From Cyanobacterium sp. Dongsha4 (GTDB lineage: Bacteria; Cyanobacteriota; Cyanobacteriia; Cyanobacteriales; Cyanobacteriaceae): a DNA stretch of 64,000 nucleotides. Made by a program: the position numbers and the translations under genes. Positions 54,246 through 64,000 of this stretch are shown here, one piece after another. The notes below the pieces were generated by a model, which was not told the DNA's origin, did not search any database, and saw only the letters and a program-made list of their open reading frames with translations. The stretch lies in contig NZ_CP084098.1 in NCBI RefSeq assembly GCF_036345015.1, forward strand, positions 3,361,326 through 3,425,325, in the 5' to 3' direction. The stretch's first letter is position 1. Every line of letters begins with the position of its first letter.

Positions 54246-55076
54246 TTTTTTTTGTATATTTGATTAAAAGCTACTTCAAATACTGGTCTATTTATTCTGG
54301 TTTTGTGTGGATAGTTTGTTTTCGCAATTTTACTGGTTTATAATTCCCTGTTTTCCTATTAAGTTGTATATGAATTCAGGGGTTTTGAATTTCGTCAAAA
54401 AGTAAAGTAGCTGAACTAGGGTATAGGGAATGAGTTAAACAAAATATTCTTCATGTTCGTCTGTATTAAAAAGCTAAAAATAATATAAGTTTTTATTGAT
54501 TTTTGCCTGTTGCCTTATAAGTTTTTGTTATTTTTTGTCTCTTGATTAGATTTTATTTCTAAAACAACAAAATCAGTTCTGTTTTCTCTTTTTTGTATGT
54601 TTCTGTTTGTTATTTACATACTTAATTTACTTTTTTATACTCTTTTATACTCTTTTTTACTGAGTTTTGATTTAACAGGCTTATTTGTTGAAAAATCGGC
54701 TATCAGAGAAAAACATGATCTTTTCATTAGGACGAAACAAAGTTATTAATCAACATTTATACTTAAATTAAATTTTAAGCTCTGACTCAAAAAATGCGTA
54801 GTTACACTTAGGCAAGATATGCTCGTAGTTAAACACGCTATTTAAAATATTAAGTCTATTATTATTTTTACAAACATTATTATTTATGATCTCAAGATTC
54901 TGTGTGCTTCTATATATAAGGCTTTTATTAAATTTGTTGAACAAAAAATAAAAATTTTTGTAAAGATTTCAGAAAGTTCACAGTACTTAGTTGATTTTTT
55001 AGAAAAAACTGTTATAGTTAATCTTATCCAAGAAAATACGTAAGTATAAATAGTTATTAAAGAGGAACATATACTC
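54246..55076. other. Intergenic region between the PEP-CTERM genes, partly a copy
   Basis: 831 bases. The first part (54246-54395) repeats the 3' flank of gene 2. A middle part (about 54396-54690) is AT-rich and holds nothing recognised. From 54691 the sequence copies 53174 onward: 42 bases are identical, including the beginning of the sugar transferase frame, followed by a diverging copy of the 53216-53558 promoter region. Confidence 0.75.
54991..55018 (+). promoter_or_regulatory. Sigma-70-type promoter of the second PEP-CTERM gene
   Basis: TTGATT and TATAGT with 16 bases between them, the duplicate of the promoter at 53473. Confidence 0.65.
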
Positions 55077-55682
55077 ATGAACAAAATTTTATCCTTGTCC
55101 CTTGTGCCTTTAGCCGCCACTGCTACTGTTGCAACTATCGCTTTGACCCCTGATTCTGCCCAAGCAGTTACTATTGGCAGTGTTCAAATTGCTGGACAAA
55201 TAACTTATACGGAACATACAGTTAATGATTACTTAGATTTTCATTCCTTCAATGTTTCTTTTGGTGGTACAGGAATTCTTTCTGGTTTAAATGGGTTAAT
55301 GGGACCCAATGCAGTTGCCGATATTTTTTTAGGTGCTGTTAATGGTGTAAATGGAACATACAACGGAACTACGTCCGATCCATTTATTACTTTTGCCAAT
55401 GGAGTTAAATTTGCTGCCGATAATCCTATTTCAACTATATTAAATTTCTCTGGTGACGGTCAAATAGATATTCCTTCCTTTACTGGTACTTTTTACAATG
55501 GTACAACGGCTCTAGGACAGGGGGTTCTATCAGCCCAGAAACTTGCTAACGGTAGTTACTCAATGACTATTGAAGCGTCTCCAGTGCCTGAACCTTTAAC
55601 TATTCTAGGTACAGGTTTAGCTTTAGGTTTAGGAGGTTTATTCAAGTCTAAGCAGTCTAAAAAACAATCTGTTGAGGCTTAA
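55077..55682 (+). CDS. PEP-CTERM sorting domain protein 2
   Basis: 201 residues. Signal peptide (MNKILSLSLVPLAATATVAT, cleavage about AQA), then a middle of about 140 residues with beta-structure and Gly/Asn richness (FGGTGILSGLNGLMGPNAVA, FSGDGQIDIPSFTGTFYNGT). It ends PVPEPLTILGTGLALGLGGL then FKSKQSKKQ, the same CTERM tail as protein 1. The product is expected to be anchored or released by an exosortase. The middle has no visible similarity to that of protein 1, although the flanks are copies. Confidence 0.9.
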   Translation: MNKILSLSLVPLAATATVATIALTPDSAQAVTIGSVQIAGQITYTEHTVNDYLDFHSFNVSFGGTGILSGLNGLMGPNAVADIFLGAVNGVNGTYNGTTSDPFITFANGVKFAADNPISTILNFSGDGQIDIPSFTGTFYNGTTALGQGVLSAQKLANGSYSMTIEASPVPEPLTILGTGLALGLGGLFKSKQSKKQSVEA

Positions 55683-55786
55683 CTGTTCGTATATTTAAGT
55701 GGGAATTATATCAAATAGTTGTCTATTTAATTATTTATTTTTGGTTTTGTGCGGATAGTTTGTTTTTATAAATTTACTGATTTATC

Positions 55787-55833
55787 ATCCCCCGTTTTCC
55801 CATTGATTATGTGTGGGTTATGGGGGATTTTAA
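55787..55833 (+). terminator. Terminator of the second PEP-CTERM gene
   Basis: ATCCCCC (55787-55793) pairs with GGGGGAT (55822-55828), with an inner CCCA/TGGG pairing, and TTTTAATTT follows. Confidence 0.7.
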
Positions 55834-55933
55834 TTTGTTCAAAAGGTTAGAACGATACCATATCAGAATTATGGCAAGGTTTTTGACTTATCAGTATTTA
55901 ACCTGATACCCACTTCATGGCACTACTTTTTGA

Positions 55934-57355
55934 TCAACCCTTAACTAATTGATAAAGCCTTTTAAATTCTCTTTGTTGTTGACTGTGATCTACTATGGGT
56001 AAGGGATAACCACAACTACTTGCTTCGAGGGGAGATATTTTTCCTGTCACCAAATCTTTAGTATCTAAATGTCTGATTTCTGGTAGCCATGTGCGGATAT
56101 ATTCAGCTTCTGGGTCAAATTTTTGGGCTTGAGAGGCAGGGTTAAAGATTCTTAAAGGTTTGGGATCCATTCCACTAGAAGCACTCCATTGCCAACCGCC
56201 ATTGTTTGCGGCTAAATCACCATCATAGAGTTTTTGCATAAAATATTTTTCTCCCCAACGCCAATCAATTATTAAATCTTTGGTGAGGAAGCTGGCCACA
56301 ATCATCCGACAACGGTTGTGCATCCATCCTGTTTCATTTAGCTGTCTCATTGCCGCATCAACTATGGGATAACCTGTTTTTCCTTCACACCATGCTTGAA
56401 ATTTTTTTTCATCATTTTCCCAAGGGAATTGTTTAAATTGTTCTCTATATGCTCCTTCTGCTAATTGAGGGAAGAAGTATAAGCAATGTTGGTAAAATTC
56501 TCGCCATGCAATTTCTTTCTGCCATGCAATAATATTTTCTCTAGCTTCGTCACTATTACAATTTGTTAATTCTGCTTGACTTTTTTCCCAAATAGTTCTT
56601 ACAGATACTGCACCAAATTTTAGGGCGGCACTTAGTTGAGATGTGCCATCAAGAAAGGGATAATTGCGATCGCACTCATAATTATAAATAAGAGATTGAC
56701 AGAAATACTCTAGTCTTTCGAGGGCGGATTCTTCTCCGGGCGACAAAGGCAAATCTGCATCCCATGAAAAACCTAAATCATTGAGAGAAGGTATATTAAT
56801 AGTACCTAATTCTTTGACAATGATTTTTTCTGAGTCATTTAAACCCGTGAGTTGTTGGGGTGAGTCAACGGGAGATGATTTAGGCTGCGCTTCCCAGTTG
56901 CGCCAGAAGGGAGTATAAACGGTATAAGGAGTTTGATTGCTTTTAGAGAGAATTTCTCCGGGAGAATGTAAAAGTTGATCCCAAAAAGTTTGAGTTTCGA
57001 TGGATTTTTCTTTCAATGCTTGACTAACATTTTTATCTCTGTGGCGAGAAAAAGGTTCAACATCTAAATTCCAGTAAACCGCATCAGCTTTGAGTTTTTC
57101 TGCAAGGGAAGGAATAGTCTTTTCTGGGGTGTTATGGAAAATTAATAAATCACTACCGAGTTTTTGATATTTCGTTTTTAATGCTTCTAGGCATCCTAAT
57201 AAGTATTTGACTCTGGCAGGTGCGATGTCATCTTTTTTTAATATATTAGGGTCTAGGCAAAATACACCGATAACTTTTTTATCTTTTGTGTAGGCTTTTG
57301 CTAAACCGATATTATCGTTAATTCTTAAGTCTCGACGATGCCAGAAAATAATCAT
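55934..57355 (-). CDS. phr: Deoxyribodipyrimidine photolyase
   Basis: 473 residues of the class I cyclobutane pyrimidine dimer photolyases, which split UV dimers using FAD and blue light. The photolyase N-domain (about 1-165) starts [20 protein letters not shown]. The FAD-binding domain (about 200-470) has the conserved [65 protein letters not shown] and [20 protein letters not shown] blocks. The [11 protein letters not shown] asparagine contacts FAD N5, and Trp residues of the electron-transfer chain are present. The cyanobacterial 8-HDF antenna is likely. The frame is intact. Confidence 0.95.
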   Translation of the reverse strand: MIIFWHRRDLRINDNIGLAKAYTKDKKVIGVFCLDPNILKKDDIAPARVKYLLGCLEALKTKYQKLGSDLLIFHNTPEKTIPSLAEKLKADAVYWNLDVEPFSRHRDKNVSQALKEKSIETQTFWDQLLHSPGEILSKSNQTPYTVYTPFWRNWEAQPKSSPVDSPQQLTGLNDSEKIIVKELGTINIPSLNDLGFSWDADLPLSPGEESALERLEYFCQSLIYNYECDRNYPFLDGTSQLSAALKFGAVSVRTIWEKSQAELTNCNSDEARENIIAWQKEIAWREFYQHCLYFFPQLAEGAYREQFKQFPWENDEKKFQAWCEGKTGYPIVDAAMRQLNETGWMHNRCRMIVASFLTKDLIIDWRWGEKYFMQKLYDGDLAANNGGWQWSASSGMDPKPLRIFNPASQAQKFDPEAEYIRTWLPEIRHLDTKDLVTGKISPLEASSCGYPLPIVDHSQQQREFKRLYQLVKG

Positions 57356-57425
57356 AAATTAAGGATTTAGGGTTCGGGGTTAGGAGTTGGGAGTTAGGGG
57401 ATAAGAGTTAAAAGATTATGAATGT

Positions 57426-57542
57426 TTATTCGAGTCCAATTTCACTGCTACGTCTGTATTGACGGTAAGCGGCGAAAAATAAACCAATTAAGGTTACAGG
57501 AATTAAACCTAAAACAATACCAAGTAATAAAGGCTCTACCAT
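57426..57542 (-). CDS. petG: Cytochrome b6-f complex subunit 5 (PetG)
   Basis: A 38-residue membrane protein, [20 protein letters not shown] continuing [17 protein letters not shown], with one membrane helix and the family's exact length. PetG is an essential small subunit of the cytochrome b6-f complex in the thylakoid membrane. It is too short for most gene callers at default settings. It lies between the photolyase and HNH genes, as a lone gene. Confidence 0.95.
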   Translation of the reverse strand: MVEPLLLGIVLGLIPVTLIGLFFAAYRQYRRSSEIGLE

Positions 57543-57714
57543 TTATTTTTTTCCTCAATAAAAATATTTCTTAAATTATCTATTAGAAAGTTTATCAAAA
57601 ATATGACTGGAAAAATGGATTTTTTCTGAATCTATCGCTGAAAAAGTTGATTAATAGTCACTTTCAGAAAATTTGTGCTACCATCAGCAATAAAATATTT
57701 AAGAAAATACGTTT

Positions 57715-58212
57715 ATGGGTAAGGTTTTAGTCTTGAATGCCTCCTATGAACCGCTTAATATTACTAACTGGAAAAGAGCGGTTATTTTATTACTCAAAGG
57801 AAAAGCCGAACAGTTAGAACATTATGAAAATTTTATTTATCCGACTTTTCCCTTTCCTTCCGTTATTAGGTTACGTCACTATGTCAAAGTACCTTATAAA
57901 GATATTCCTTTAACCAGAAGAAATATCCTAGAGCGCGATCGCCACTCTTGTCAATATTGTGGTTACAGAGGAGATCAATTAACCTTAGACCATATTCTAC
58001 CTCGTTCTCGTGGAGGTGCAGACAGTTGGGAGAATCTTGTTACCGCTTGTGTTCGTTGTAATATAAAAAAAGGAAATAGAACTCCAAAAGAGGCTCATAT
58101 GCCCTTGCATAAATCACCGAGAAAGCCTTATAGTAGTCTTCACTTTGAAATTGTTAAATGTACCAAAGATAATCTTAACCATGAATGGCGTAAGTATGTT
58201 ATAGGTATCTAA
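57715..58212 (+). CDS. HNH endonuclease family protein
   Basis: 165 residues. The N-terminal part (VLVLNASYEPLNITNWKRAV) is the typical start of the cyanobacterial HNH protein family of unknown role. The HNH core is RDRHSCQYCGYRGDQLTLDH (CxxC, then LDH), ILPRSRGGADSWENLVTACV and RCNIKKGN, with a zinc site from two CxxC pairs. The family is conserved and widespread in cyanobacteria, so it is probably not a homing or phage enzyme but a housekeeping nuclease of unknown target. Full frame, normal length. Confidence 0.88.
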   Translation: MGKVLVLNASYEPLNITNWKRAVILLLKGKAEQLEHYENFIYPTFPFPSVIRLRHYVKVPYKDIPLTRRNILERDRHSCQYCGYRGDQLTLDHILPRSRGGADSWENLVTACVRCNIKKGNRTPKEAHMPLHKSPRKPYSSLHFEIVKCTKDNLNHEWRKYVIGI

Positions 58213-58214
58213 AA

Positions 58215-58390
58215 TAGGGCAAGGAGTAAAGTGAAAAGGGCAAGGGGCAAGGAGCAAAGGTGAAGAATGAAGAATGAAGAATTAAAAACTCATAATCCTG
58301 AACTCGTTTCTCCCCAATACCCCAATACTTGACATCTCACCTCCCTCTCGCCTCATCTCCCTGTCTTCACCTGTAAACAGAAGATATGCA
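58215..58390. repeat. Composite repeat block
   Basis: AAAAGGGCAAGGGGCAAGGA, GAAGAATGAAGAATGAAGAA, AAACTCATAATCCTGAACTC, GTTTCTCCCCAATACCCCAA and a CACCTCCCTCTCGCCTCATC stretch, in the same order as at 35940 and 46385. Confidence 0.8.
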
Positions 58391-58408
58391 GTAGCTTAAC
58401 GAATAAAT

Positions 58409-59110
58409 ATGGACATTTTAATTGTTGAAGACGAAAGGGAAATCGCCCAATTGATTAATAGTTGTTTAAGTCGAGAGGGTTTTGCTTGTCATCATGCCTA
58501 TGATGGAATCACTGCCCTTCAACAGGCTCAAACTATTCAACCAGACTTAATTATCCTCGATTTGATGTTACCCCAACTAGACGGGTTAGAAGTCTGTAGT
58601 CGCATCCGTAATCAGGGTATGACAAAAGATCCCTATATTCTCATGTTAACGGCAAAAGGAGAAGAGCTCGATCGCATCATTGGTTTATCTACAGGGGCAG
58701 ATGATTACTTAGTCAAACCTTTTAGCCCCAGAGAATTAGTTGCCAGAGTTAGAGCATTACTACGCCGTAGTTTACGCCACGAAAAACAGTCACAAATATA
58801 TGAAACCTCCCACTTTATACTCAATTTAGACGAACATATCGCCACCCGTAAACTAGAGAATCAACCCCAAGAAGAATTAGACTTAACAGCCCTTGAATTT
58901 AATTTACTTTCTGCCTTCATTAGTTATCCCGGAAAAGTTTGGAGTAGAGAGCAATTAATTGATAAACTATGGGGGGCAGATTTTTTCGGAGATGAAAGAG
59001 TCGTTGATACTCACATTCGCCGTTTACGCAAAAAAATTGAACCGAATCCTGCCCAACCTTCTTTTGTTAAAACTGTTGTCGGTGTAGGCTACAAATTTGA
59101 AGATAATTAA
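58409..59110 (+). CDS. OmpR-family response regulator
   Basis: 233 residues. The receiver domain (about 1-118) has the acidic pair Glu7-Asp8, phosphoacceptor Asp51 in LIILDLMLPQLDG and Lys in DDYLVKPFSPRELVARVRAL. The winged-helix DNA-binding domain (about 130-230) ends ERVVDTHIRRLRKKIEPNP and FVKTVVGVGYKFE. It should bind DNA when phosphorylated. No sensor kinase gene is adjacent, which is common in cyanobacteria. I cannot tell which named regulator it corresponds to. Confidence 0.95.
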   Translation: MDILIVEDEREIAQLINSCLSREGFACHHAYDGITALQQAQTIQPDLIILDLMLPQLDGLEVCSRIRNQGMTKDPYILMLTAKGEELDRIIGLSTGADDYLVKPFSPRELVARVRALLRRSLRHEKQSQIYETSHFILNLDEHIATRKLENQPQEELDLTALEFNLLSAFISYPGKVWSREQLIDKLWGADFFGDERVVDTHIRRLRKKIEPNPAQPSFVKTVVGVGYKFEDN

Positions 59111-59149
59111 TCATAATTAGCGTTAAGTGACAATATTTCTACTAACCAA

Positions 59150-59175
59150 CTCTGAACCCCGAACCCCGAACTCAA
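59150..59175. repeat. GAACCCC heptamer array
   Basis: GAACCCC twice and then GAACTCA, in tandem (59154-59174), directly in front of the start codon of the RqcH gene, where the ribosome-binding site should be. Confidence 0.7.
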
Positions 59176-59178
59176 ATC

Positions 59179-60885
59179 ATGCAACCTTTTGACTACACAA
59201 CCCTGAAAGCCGTTTGTTACTCCCTCCAAGAAAATTATATTCCCTCTCGTTTAGAACAAGTTTACCAGTGCGATCGCACCTCTATTAGTCTTTGTTTGAG
59301 AAATATTGAGAAAAAATCATGGTTAACCATTTCATGGCATCCTCAAGCCGCCAGAATTTGTGTTGGTAATCCGCCCCCTCGTGGTAAAGACACTTTTACT
59401 TTTAGTGATCAACTTAGACACTTAATTAACGGTTATGCTTTGATAGGGATAGAAATAGTCAGCGATTGGGAAAGAGTCATTGATTTTCAGTTTGCACAAC
59501 GCCCCAATGAATCGCCCTTAAATCATCTTTACGTGGAAATCATGGGTAAATATAGCAATGTCATTCTCACCAATGCCGACAATCAAATTATCACCGTTGC
59601 CAAACAAGTTACCGCCGACAAATCTACCTTACGCACCGTTGAAACCAGTCAAATTTATCAACTACCTCCACCACTAACAGGAAATATTCCTAAACTAGAA
59701 GAATCTCAAGAGACATGGCAAGAAAAAGTTAGTTTAATACCCGGAAGAATAGATAAACAACTAATAAAAAGTTATCGAGGAATTAGTCCTAATATTGCCA
59801 AGGAATTATTGCAAAAAAGCGATATAGATTTAAGTAAAACCAATCAAGAATTAACACAAAATGAGTGGCAAGAATTATATAAAAATTGGCAAACTTGGTT
59901 AACATCTATAGAAAAAAATCAATTTTATTCTCATCTAACATCCCAGGGATATACAGTTTTAGGAGAACCAAACCAAGCAGAAAATATTAATTTTGTTATT
60001 AATAAATACTATAATCAAAAAATATATCAAGAAAATTTTATTCAACTTAAGCAACAGCTACAACAAAAAATAAAAAATATATTAAAAAAATTAAAAACAA
60101 AAAAAAATAAATATTTAGAGAAAATAAAAGAATCTAATAACTGCGAAGTTTATAGTAACAAAGCTGATTTACTAATGGCTCACCTAAACCAATGGCAAGT
60201 GGGAATGAAAGAAATAACTCTTAACGATTTTACCACTGGAGAGCCAGTAAAAATTAACTTAGCTCCTGACAAAAATATGATTCAAAATGCCCAAATATTG
60301 TACAAGAAATACCAAAAATTGAAAAGGGCAAAACAAGCAGTTAAACCTTTGTTAGACGAAGTGAACGAGGAAGTAAATTATTTAGAACAAATAGCAATAA
60401 ATTTGCAACAATTAGACTATCAAGAAAAAGACGATTTAACAACTCTTCAGGAGATTAAATCAGAATTAATCAATCAGAAATATATAGAAGATAAACAGTA
60501 TCGAAATAATGACAACAGTGAAGAAGAATCTCAACCGAGAAGCTATAAAACACCATCAGGTTATGAAGTTTTAGTCGGGAGGAATAATCGTCAAAACGAC
60601 ATTCTAACCTTCAAAACTGCCACCGATTATGATTTATGGTTTCATGCACAAGAAATCTCAGGCTCTCATGTTTTATTGCGTTTAAACGCTGGAGATGCAC
60701 CAGAAGAAAAAGATTTACAATTTACTGCAAACTTAGCCGCTTATTACAGTCAAGGTAGAGAAAGCGAACAAGTGCCTGTAATTTACACTAATCCTAACCA
60801 TGTTTATAAGCCAAAAGGAGCAAAACCCGGAATGGTTATCTATAGCAGGGAAACCGTTATTTGGGGTAAACCATTATTCAACTAA
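59179..60885 (+). CDS. rqcH: Rqc2/RqcH-like NFACT RNA-binding protein
   Basis: 568 residues. An N-terminal FbpA/NFACT-N domain (about 1-200; FDYTTLKAVCYSLQENYIPS, then GIEIVSDWERVIDFQFAQR), a helical and Lys-rich coiled coil (about 275-420), and the C-terminal NFACT-R domain (SGYEVLVGRNNRQNDILTFK, DYDLWFHAQEISGSHVLLRL). In bacteria RqcH rescues stalled 50S subunits by adding alanine tails and directs the product to degradation. The DR/NFACT-N features and the WFHAxxxxGSHV motif are both conserved, so activity is likely. Confidence 0.88.
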   Translation: MQPFDYTTLKAVCYSLQENYIPSRLEQVYQCDRTSISLCLRNIEKKSWLTISWHPQAARICVGNPPPRGKDTFTFSDQLRHLINGYALIGIEIVSDWERVIDFQFAQRPNESPLNHLYVEIMGKYSNVILTNADNQIITVAKQVTADKSTLRTVETSQIYQLPPPLTGNIPKLEESQETWQEKVSLIPGRIDKQLIKSYRGISPNIAKELLQKSDIDLSKTNQELTQNEWQELYKNWQTWLTSIEKNQFYSHLTSQGYTVLGEPNQAENINFVINKYYNQKIYQENFIQLKQQLQQKIKNILKKLKTKKNKYLEKIKESNNCEVYSNKADLLMAHLNQWQVGMKEITLNDFTTGEPVKINLAPDKNMIQNAQILYKKYQKLKRAKQAVKPLLDEVNEEVNYLEQIAINLQQLDYQEKDDLTTLQEIKSELINQKYIEDKQYRNNDNSEEESQPRSYKTPSGYEVLVGRNNRQNDILTFKTATDYDLWFHAQEISGSHVLLRLNAGDAPEEKDLQFTANLAAYYSQGRESEQVPVIYTNPNHVYKPKGAKPGMVIYSRETVIWGKPLFN

Positions 60886-61047
60886 GCACTTAGCAATTAA
60901 AAATTAGTTTCTCCCTAATTTGCCAACTTCTCAATCCCCCTAAAATAAACATTTTCTGGCAATCTAAAATTTTTTGCGTTTTAAAAATTGAACTCAGGTT
61001 AAAGCTGATCGACATGGGGTATGATGAAAAATGTAAACTTTTATTGA

Positions 61048-62337
<1,290 letters not shown>

Positions 62338-62339
62338 TT

Positions 62340-62490
62340 TGAGACGTTAGGTAGGGTGTTAGGGAAGTAGGGGCTTGGGGTTTTGGGGTATTCGGGGATT
62401 GGGGAGAAACTTATTCTTAAAGTGCTGAAGCTACTAATTACTAATTGTTTATTACCTTTGCCCCTTGCCCCTTGCCTTTTGCCCTTTACT
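62340..62490. repeat. Composite repeat block, reversed orientation
   Basis: TAGGGTGTTAGGGAAGTAGG, GGTTTTGGGGTATTCGGGGA, TAATTACTAATTG, then CTTTGCCCCTTGCCCCTTGC and CTTTTGCCCTTTACTC, the mirror image of the blocks at 9340 and 58215. Confidence 0.75.
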
Positions 62491-62534
62491 CTTTTATTTT
62501 TTCGCACTTATTTATTTAGCTAGAAAAATTAATT

Positions 62535-63032
62535 ATGAAAGCCTTTTCTTGTATTGTAGGATTTATTTTATCAATACTATTATTATTAACTCCTAATCAT
62601 GCTCTCGCCGCAAGTTCATCGGCTGTTACTTCTACCATTGATAATAAAGATTTGAGTCAACAAGATTTTTCCTCTCAAAATTTGCAATCAATGGAGTTTA
62701 GTAACGTGAAATTAAACGGTGCTAATTTCAGTAATAGTGACTTAAGAGGTGCTGTTTTTAATGCCGCAAGATTAGAAGAAGCTAATTTTCACGGAGCAGA
62801 TATTACTAACGGTTTTATTTATGTGACTAGCTTGAATAGAGCCGATTTAACTGATGCCATCTTACGAGAGGCGATTATGAAACGCACTACTTTAAAAGGT
62901 GCTAATGTTGATGGTGCTGATTTTACTTTTGCCGTTTTAGATAATGAGCAGGTAATCGAACTTTGTAAAAATGCTCAAGGTATTAATCCTGTAACTGGTG
63001 CTAGTACCCGTCAATCATTAGGTTGTCCTTAA
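62535..63032 (+). CDS. Exported pentapeptide-repeat protein (thylakoid-lumen type)
   Basis: 165 residues. A signal peptide (about 1-25, ending NHALAA) suggests delivery to the lumen or periplasm. About eleven pentapeptide repeats A(D/N)LXX follow ([20 protein letters not shown], then [18 protein letters not shown] and [10 protein letters not shown]-like units), forming a right-handed beta-helix. A C-terminal pair of cysteines (IELCKNAQ and SLGCP) may form a disulfide, as in lumenal pentapeptide proteins of plants and cyanobacteria. The partner is unknown. Confidence 0.87.
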   Translation: MKAFSCIVGFILSILLLLTPNHALAASSSAVTSTIDNKDLSQQDFSSQNLQSMEFSNVKLNGANFSNSDLRGAVFNAARLEEANFHGADITNGFIYVTSLNRADLTDAILREAIMKRTTLKGANVDGADFTFAVLDNEQVIELCKNAQGINPVTGASTRQSLGCP

Positions 63033-63478
63033 ATTCATCTCTTCATTTGGGCATAAGCATCTCAGATTTAGTTAGGTATCAGGTATCAGGTGACAGGTTT
63101 TAGGTTTTAATTTATTACGAATGACTAACTAGCATAATCTTTTCAACGCCGCAAATTTTATATCGAACTCAGATTAAATATCAAATTAAACTCTCTTCAA
63201 AACTTTTTAACTCTTAACTGATGTTACGCAAAAAGATAATTAACCTCAGTTCGGTTTAAGAACATCCAACAAGATTAGGTGTCAGGTTGCAGGTTGCAGG
63301 TGGTAGGGGTTGAATATATTTAACGTCAGTTCGGGTTAAGGCAATTTTATCGTTATTTCTAAGAAGAAGCTATAAGGTTTTCTGACTACGAGAAAATAAT
63401 GCTTTCAGCTTATCCAAAACTCAGGTTAATTAGTTGTTGTTTTGAGGTGTCAGGTATCAGGTTTAAAGTCAAAAAAAT
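63033..63478. repeat. Intergenic region with several repeats
   Basis: 446 bases. Contains CAGGTATCAGGTGACAGG (about 63080), the dispersed element (63154-63172), the element ACCTCAGTTCGGTTTAAG with an AGGTTGC heptamer array (63243-63304), another copy TAACGTCAGTTCGGGTTAAG (about 63322), AAACTCAGGTTAATTAG (about 63417) and CAGGTATCAGGTTT. No gene was recognised. Confidence 0.8.
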
Positions 63479-63799
63479 TCACCCTTTTTTCTTTTGACTT
63501 AGTTTTTCGATTAAACTATGTAACATTCTGCCAATTTCTTCACATTTGTTTAAATTAACTTTTAATTCTTGCTCTTTAAGATAGCCTAATCGTCCTACAA
63601 TCATCAAATGAGTTTTTAGTTCTTTGAGTGAGCCATTTGCAATAGAAAGATGACGGATATAATTACCCAAATGATTTCTCCCTTTTGCTTCTGCGATGTT
63701 GGCAGGAATTGAAACTGCGGCTGTTTGTATTTGACTACTTAAACCATAAATTTCTGTAGCTCTTAAATTAAAAATATTTCTTTGTTTATGGTTAAAAGA
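63479..63799 (-). pseudogene. Four-helix-bundle protein (23S rRNA-intervening-sequence type), truncated
   Basis: The frame runs from a stop at 63800-63802 to 63479. It reads YGLSSQIQTAAVSIPANIAE, then AKGRNHLGNYIRHLSIANGS and LKELKTHLMIVGRLGYL, the conserved core of the four-helix-bundle (IVP) proteins. The expected N-terminal helix with an ATG is missing; the only non-ATG starts in frame are internal (for example TTG at 63670). It looks like the 5' part was lost, so the protein is probably not made. Confidence 0.65.
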
Positions 63800-64000
63800 T
63801 TATAAGTTGTTATATTTGTCAATTTTCGATATTGAAAAGCTATAATGTTTTCATTTCTAATTCTCCAGATTCAATGTGATTAACAAATAAACAATCTTTA
63901 ACATAGACTCTAAGTAATAATAAAACATTGGTAATGTCTATATTTTATTTGGGAAATTAAAGTCTATAGATAATCTGTAATCACATATCACGATGTTCAA
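63800..64000. other. AT-rich end of the window, no gene recognised
   Basis: No complete frame. A short minus-strand stretch (VYVKDCLFVNHIESGELEMK, about 63840-63920) reads like protein, but it is too short and cut by the window edge to name. Confidence 0.35.

Overview
The window looks like chromosome from a unicellular, AT-rich (roughly one third G+C by eye) cyanobacterium of the Cyanobacterium/Geminocystis type. Evidence is the photosynthesis gene petG, circadian COP23-domain proteins, a thylakoid-lumen type pentapeptide protein, cobalamin-dependent MetH plus CbiD, and roughly thirty HIP1 octamers (GCGATCGC), the cyanobacterial signature palindrome. The assignment to a genus is inference.

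Layout. 1-1600: start of a Bfd-like ferredoxin gene, a decayed IS1-family transposase and a MazF-type toxin-antitoxin pair. 1610-5161: metH. 5160-8080: a small accessory patch bounded on one side by metH and containing a copy of metH's last 40 bases; it holds a gene with an internal stop, a BrnT/BrnA pair, a PUR-domain/nuclease-like fusion, an AF2212-type antitoxin, and remnants of a DNA methyltransferase and a DUF2267 gene. 8185-12934: a polyprenyl-type glycosyltransferase, a proline-rich protein and a Zam/RNase II-family protein that lacks the usual catalytic aspartates. 13093-20518 (all minus): ABC permease, exported protein, caspase-like protease, and three exported COP23-domain proteins around a membrane Ser/Thr kinase; the three COP23 proteins and the kinase end in the same short cysteine motif. 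20720-38504: PhoX phosphatase, K+ channel, Rpe, hydrolase, diguanylate cyclase, rplJ-rplL with an L10 leader, GlyA, YbeY, IlvC, RlmB, ArsA-type ATPase, 7TM-HD phosphodiesterase. 38650-53223: a two-domain glycosyltransferase, MoaD, NlpC/P60 hydrolase, IS4 remnant, TetR, Nnr, CPBP protease, CbiD, tRNA-Ser, a GTPase, YefM/YoeB, lysozyme-like protein, sugar transferase. 53559-55682: two tandem PEP-CTERM genes created by a duplication. 55934-64000: photolyase, PetG, HNH nuclease, response regulator, RqcH, AhcY, pentapeptide protein and a degraded four-helix-bundle gene.

How the genes fit together. Most are single housekeeping genes with few long operons. MetH and AhcY are two steps of the methyl cycle, CbiD feeds cobalamin supply for MetH, and GlyA feeds one-carbon units. 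The sugar transferase next to PEP-CTERM proteins fits an exopolysaccharide/exosortase export theme. The intergenic spaces are unusual: many carry a composite of 7-base tandem repeats in a recurring order, and a second dispersed element with the core CTGAGTTCG.

Most promising for new biology: the shared C-terminal CPPILC-type tail of the COP23 proteins and the kinase beside a caspase; the PUR-nuclease fusion in the decayed island; the PEP-CTERM duplication with swapped middles; and the modular heptamer repeats.
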